Positions 62,420-64,000 of a stretch of 64,000 bases of DNA are shown here, in pieces; within the stretch, counting starts at the first letter, position 1; every line of letters begins with the position of its first letter. A program made the translations under genes and the position numbers. Source of the DNA: Cryobacterium ruanii (GTDB lineage Bacteria > Actinomycetota > Actinomycetes > Actinomycetales > Microbacteriaceae). The notes beneath the pieces were generated by a model. The model was not told the origin of the DNA. It made no database searches and saw only the letters and a program-made list of their open reading frames with translations. The DNA is taken from contig NZ_SOHK01000004.1 of NCBI RefSeq assembly GCF_004404055.1, positions 1 through 64,000 on the forward strand, given 5' to 3'.

Positions 62420-62452
62420 GGGTGCCGCCACGATCGTGACGGCACCCTTTTT
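62420..62452 (+). terminator. Rho-independent terminator after the 40-residue gene
   Basis: GGGTGCCG (62420-62427) and CGGCACCC (62440-62447) form the stem; the loop CCACGATCGTGA can pair further. Five T follow (62448-62452). Confidence 0.85.
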
Positions 62453-62587
62453 CCTTGCCGGTTCTACTCACACCGCAGCATCCGCTCCACTGAACGGCCT
62501 GGCCGGTGCATCCACGCGTGCCCGGCGCAGCCGCCCGGCCGTCAGCATGCGTTTCGCGGCCTGCCGGCAGCACCGAAAGGACCAGCC

Positions 62588-63457
62588 ATGACCCTGCCCA
62601 GCGAAGATACCCGCGTGCTGTACCCGAGCGGAGCCGTCGACCTGCAGGCGACCGTGTTGCACTCCGAACCGCTCGCCGACGGACGCTCGGCCGTGCTTCT
62701 CGACGCGACCTGCGTGCATCCGGTCGACGCCGGCTGGCCTGACCAGGGGCCCGACCTCGCGCTGCTGCACCACGGCGCCGCTTTCTGGCCGGTCGAGGAC
62801 TGCATCGTGGGAGCCACCGACGGGTCGGCGTTGTATATCGGCGACGACATTCCGGTGGGCAAGGGAACGCCCGGCTGGGCCTTCGTCGTCGTGCACGTGG
62901 TCGACGCGGCCGGGCTCTCGGCCGGCGACACGGTCACCGTCGAGGTCGACGAAAGCCTGCGCGATGCCACAAGTGCCGGCCACACCAGCTGCCACCTCGC
63001 CTCACTAGCCCTCAACGACGCCCTCGCCGACCGCTGGAAGAAGGAGGTACGCCCCGACGCCCTCGGCCACCCCGACTTCGACGGCCTCGCCATCGACGAG
63101 TCGCTTATCGGCCAGAACGCCTCCGTCGACACGTACCGACTCGGCAAGTCGCTGCGCAAGAAGGGCTTCACGGTCGAGGGATTCGCCGAGGCGCTCGCCT
63201 CGATCGAAGCGGCCGTCAACGCGACCCTTCTTGTCTGGACCGAAACGGATGCCACGGTGCGCGTCGACCGCGACGGCGACTTGTTGACGGATCGCCGCTT
63301 CTGGGTCTGCGAGCTGCCGGACGCAAGTGTGCGCATCCCCTGCGGCGGAACCCACGTGAGCTCGCTCGGCACGCTCGGCGCCGTGACGGTGACGCTCGCC
63401 CTGCACGACCTGGACGGCACCGACGTGCTCACCATGAACACCTCCGCTACCCGCTAA
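62588..63457 (+). CDS. AlaX-like alanyl-tRNA editing protein (metal-dependent hydrolase)
   Basis: 289 residues behind AAAGGACC. The N-terminal barrel covers LLDATCVHPVDAGWPDQGPD and GDTVTVEVDESLRD. The editing domain has SAGHTSCHLASLAL with the HxxxH zinc motif and RIPCGGTHVSSLGTLGAVTV with the CxxxH motif, the metal set of AlaRS editing domains. No aminoacylation domain is present. It likely hydrolyses mischarged Ser-/Gly-tRNA(Ala) in trans. A related substrate is possible because the middle part differs from classic AlaX. Confidence 0.85.
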   Translation: MTLPSEDTRVLYPSGAVDLQATVLHSEPLADGRSAVLLDATCVHPVDAGWPDQGPDLALLHHGAAFWPVEDCIVGATDGSALYIGDDIPVGKGTPGWAFVVVHVVDAAGLSAGDTVTVEVDESLRDATSAGHTSCHLASLALNDALADRWKKEVRPDALGHPDFDGLAIDESLIGQNASVDTYRLGKSLRKKGFTVEGFAEALASIEAAVNATLLVWTETDATVRVDRDGDLLTDRRFWVCELPDASVRIPCGGTHVSSLGTLGAVTVTLALHDLDGTDVLTMNTSATR

Positions 63458-63592
63458 CATCGCGCATCGGGGGCAATCTGAGAGGTCTTACCGGGCAGTC
63501 CAGACGCACTATGCACGGTCTTCCGGCGAGAGATTGCGCAATTTTACGGATTGGCGCACAATTCAGGGGTACCAGGTCAGAGAGGACCAGCC

Positions 63593-64000
63593 ATGAGCAT
63601 CGCCGTTGACAGCCCGCAGATCGGCAGCACCGAAGCCTGCAGCCCCGAGTTCTACACCGGCCCGACCGCCGATTTCTTCTCCTACCAGGACCTGCTCGCC
63701 CCCGAGGAGCAGCAGCTCGTGGCCGAGGCCCGTGCGGTGCTCGAGCGCGACGTGCGGCCGATCGTGGCCGAGCACTGGAACAACGCGACGTTTCCGTTCG
63801 AGATCATTCCGACGCTCGCCGCCCTCAACCTCGTGGATCTGTGTGCGCGCGGCAACAACTTTCTGCTGCACGGTTTCATGACCGTCGAGCTCGCCCGGGT
63901 GGATGCCTCCATCTCCACCTTCGTCGGCGTGCACAGCGGCCTGTTCGCGGCGGCCATCGCACAGCTGGGCACCGACGACCAGCGCGACCGCTACCTGGCC
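63593..64000 (+). CDS. Acyl-CoA dehydrogenase, N-terminal part (runs off the window)
   Basis: 136 codons are visible from ATG 63593, with GAGAGGACC upstream. FFSYQDLLAPEEQQLVAEAR, VLERDVRPIVAEHWNNATFP and FMTVELARVDASISTFVGVH are the N-terminal helical domain of the glutaryl/long-chain acyl-CoA dehydrogenase type (ARVDAS-x-xTFxGVH). HSGLFAAAIAQLGTDDQRDR follows. The gap upstream (63458-63592) holds a perfect ATTGCGCAAT palindrome near 63,531, which may be an operator. Catalytic Glu and the rest lie outside the window. Confidence 0.88.
   Translation, partial: MSIAVDSPQIGSTEACSPEFYTGPTADFFSYQDLLAPEEQQLVAEARAVLERDVRPIVAEHWNNATFPFEIIPTLAALNLVDLCARGNNFLLHGFMTVELARVDASISTFVGVHSGLFAAAIAQLGTDDQRDRYLA

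Noticed and set aside
1-64000. tRNA or rRNA genes
   Set aside because: No cloverleaf with a GTTCGA-type arm and no rRNA segment was recognised in any gap by eye; a tRNAscan run would settle it.

Overview
The window looks like chromosomal DNA of a high-G+C actinobacterium, most likely a member of the Microbacteriaceae (Micrococcales). The evidence is the actinobacterial acyl-CoA carboxylase set (beta, epsilon, Maf and biotinylated alpha subunit genes), LpdA, DUF5703 and LGFP-repeat proteins, many genes without a Shine-Dalgarno that begin just downstream of a TAnnnT box, and the very frequent word CGGATGC/GCATCCG. The genus cannot be fixed from the sequence alone.

The window has two halves. 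Positions 1 to about 28,900 are an accessory cell-surface glycopolymer locus of lower and uneven G+C, full of decayed mobile elements. It starts with three overlapping transposase remnants (IS30, IS3 and IS110 types, 1-1353). Next is a leftward operon for a modified sugar: PLP aminotransferase, NAD-dependent epimerase, hexapeptide acyltransferase and GT4 glycosyltransferase (5192 to 1406). An LhgO-like oxidase follows, then a large membrane protein, a secreted LGFP-repeat protein, an ISL3-type remnant, a two-domain GT2-GT4 glycosyltransferase, a decayed DUF2142 gene, rmlC-rmlA, a small coiled-coil protein coupled to a glycosyltransferase, an IS3 element with terminal inverted repeats, an IS481 remnant, a rhamnosyltransferase-like GT2, a Wzt/Wzm ABC exporter, another GT2, and a second GT2-GT4 fusion paralogous to the first. 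An orphan surface-protein domain closes this half.

From about 28,900 to 64,000 the DNA is uniformly high in G+C and mostly ordinary core genome. rmlB-rmlD, a GT4 enzyme and GtrA lead into an LCP ligase, purE, purK, a second GtrA, a PH-domain membrane protein, birA, accD-accE, a kinase-like membrane protein with a histidine kinase and LuxR-type regulator, a TRAM-domain RNA methyltransferase, maf, the biotinylated alpha subunit, lpdA, purine nucleoside phosphorylase, phospho-sugar mutase, DUF1345, PTS IIB and IIA, adenosine deaminase, nucleoside hydrolase, SDR, alpha/beta hydrolase, a CsbD-like small protein, a DUF4349 lipoprotein, acyl-CoA dehydrogenase, ThrE, DUF5703, a 40-residue lysine-rich protein, an AlaX-like editing protein and the start of a second acyl-CoA dehydrogenase. 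From rmlD to add, the order and many orientations match the Mycobacterium tuberculosis Rv3266c-Rv3313c region as I remember it, so this half is an old conserved actinobacterial backbone.

Functionally, RmlA/B/C/D supply dTDP-L-rhamnose, the glycosyltransferases build a rhamnose-containing polymer perhaps decorated with an N-acylated amino sugar, Wzm/Wzt export it, and the LCP protein probably attaches it to peptidoglycan. BirA biotinylates the acyl-CoA carboxylase alpha subunit, which works with AccD/AccE. The deoD, pmm, add and nucleoside hydrolase genes form a nucleoside-salvage block. I found no rRNA, tRNA or CRISPR array. The most unusual items are the paired GT2-GT4 fusions, the repeat-bearing N-termini of the phospho-sugar mutase and the DUF1345 protein, the orphan PTS IIA/IIB pair, the 16-bp repeat that duplicates the end of thrE, and the decayed DUF2142 gene.
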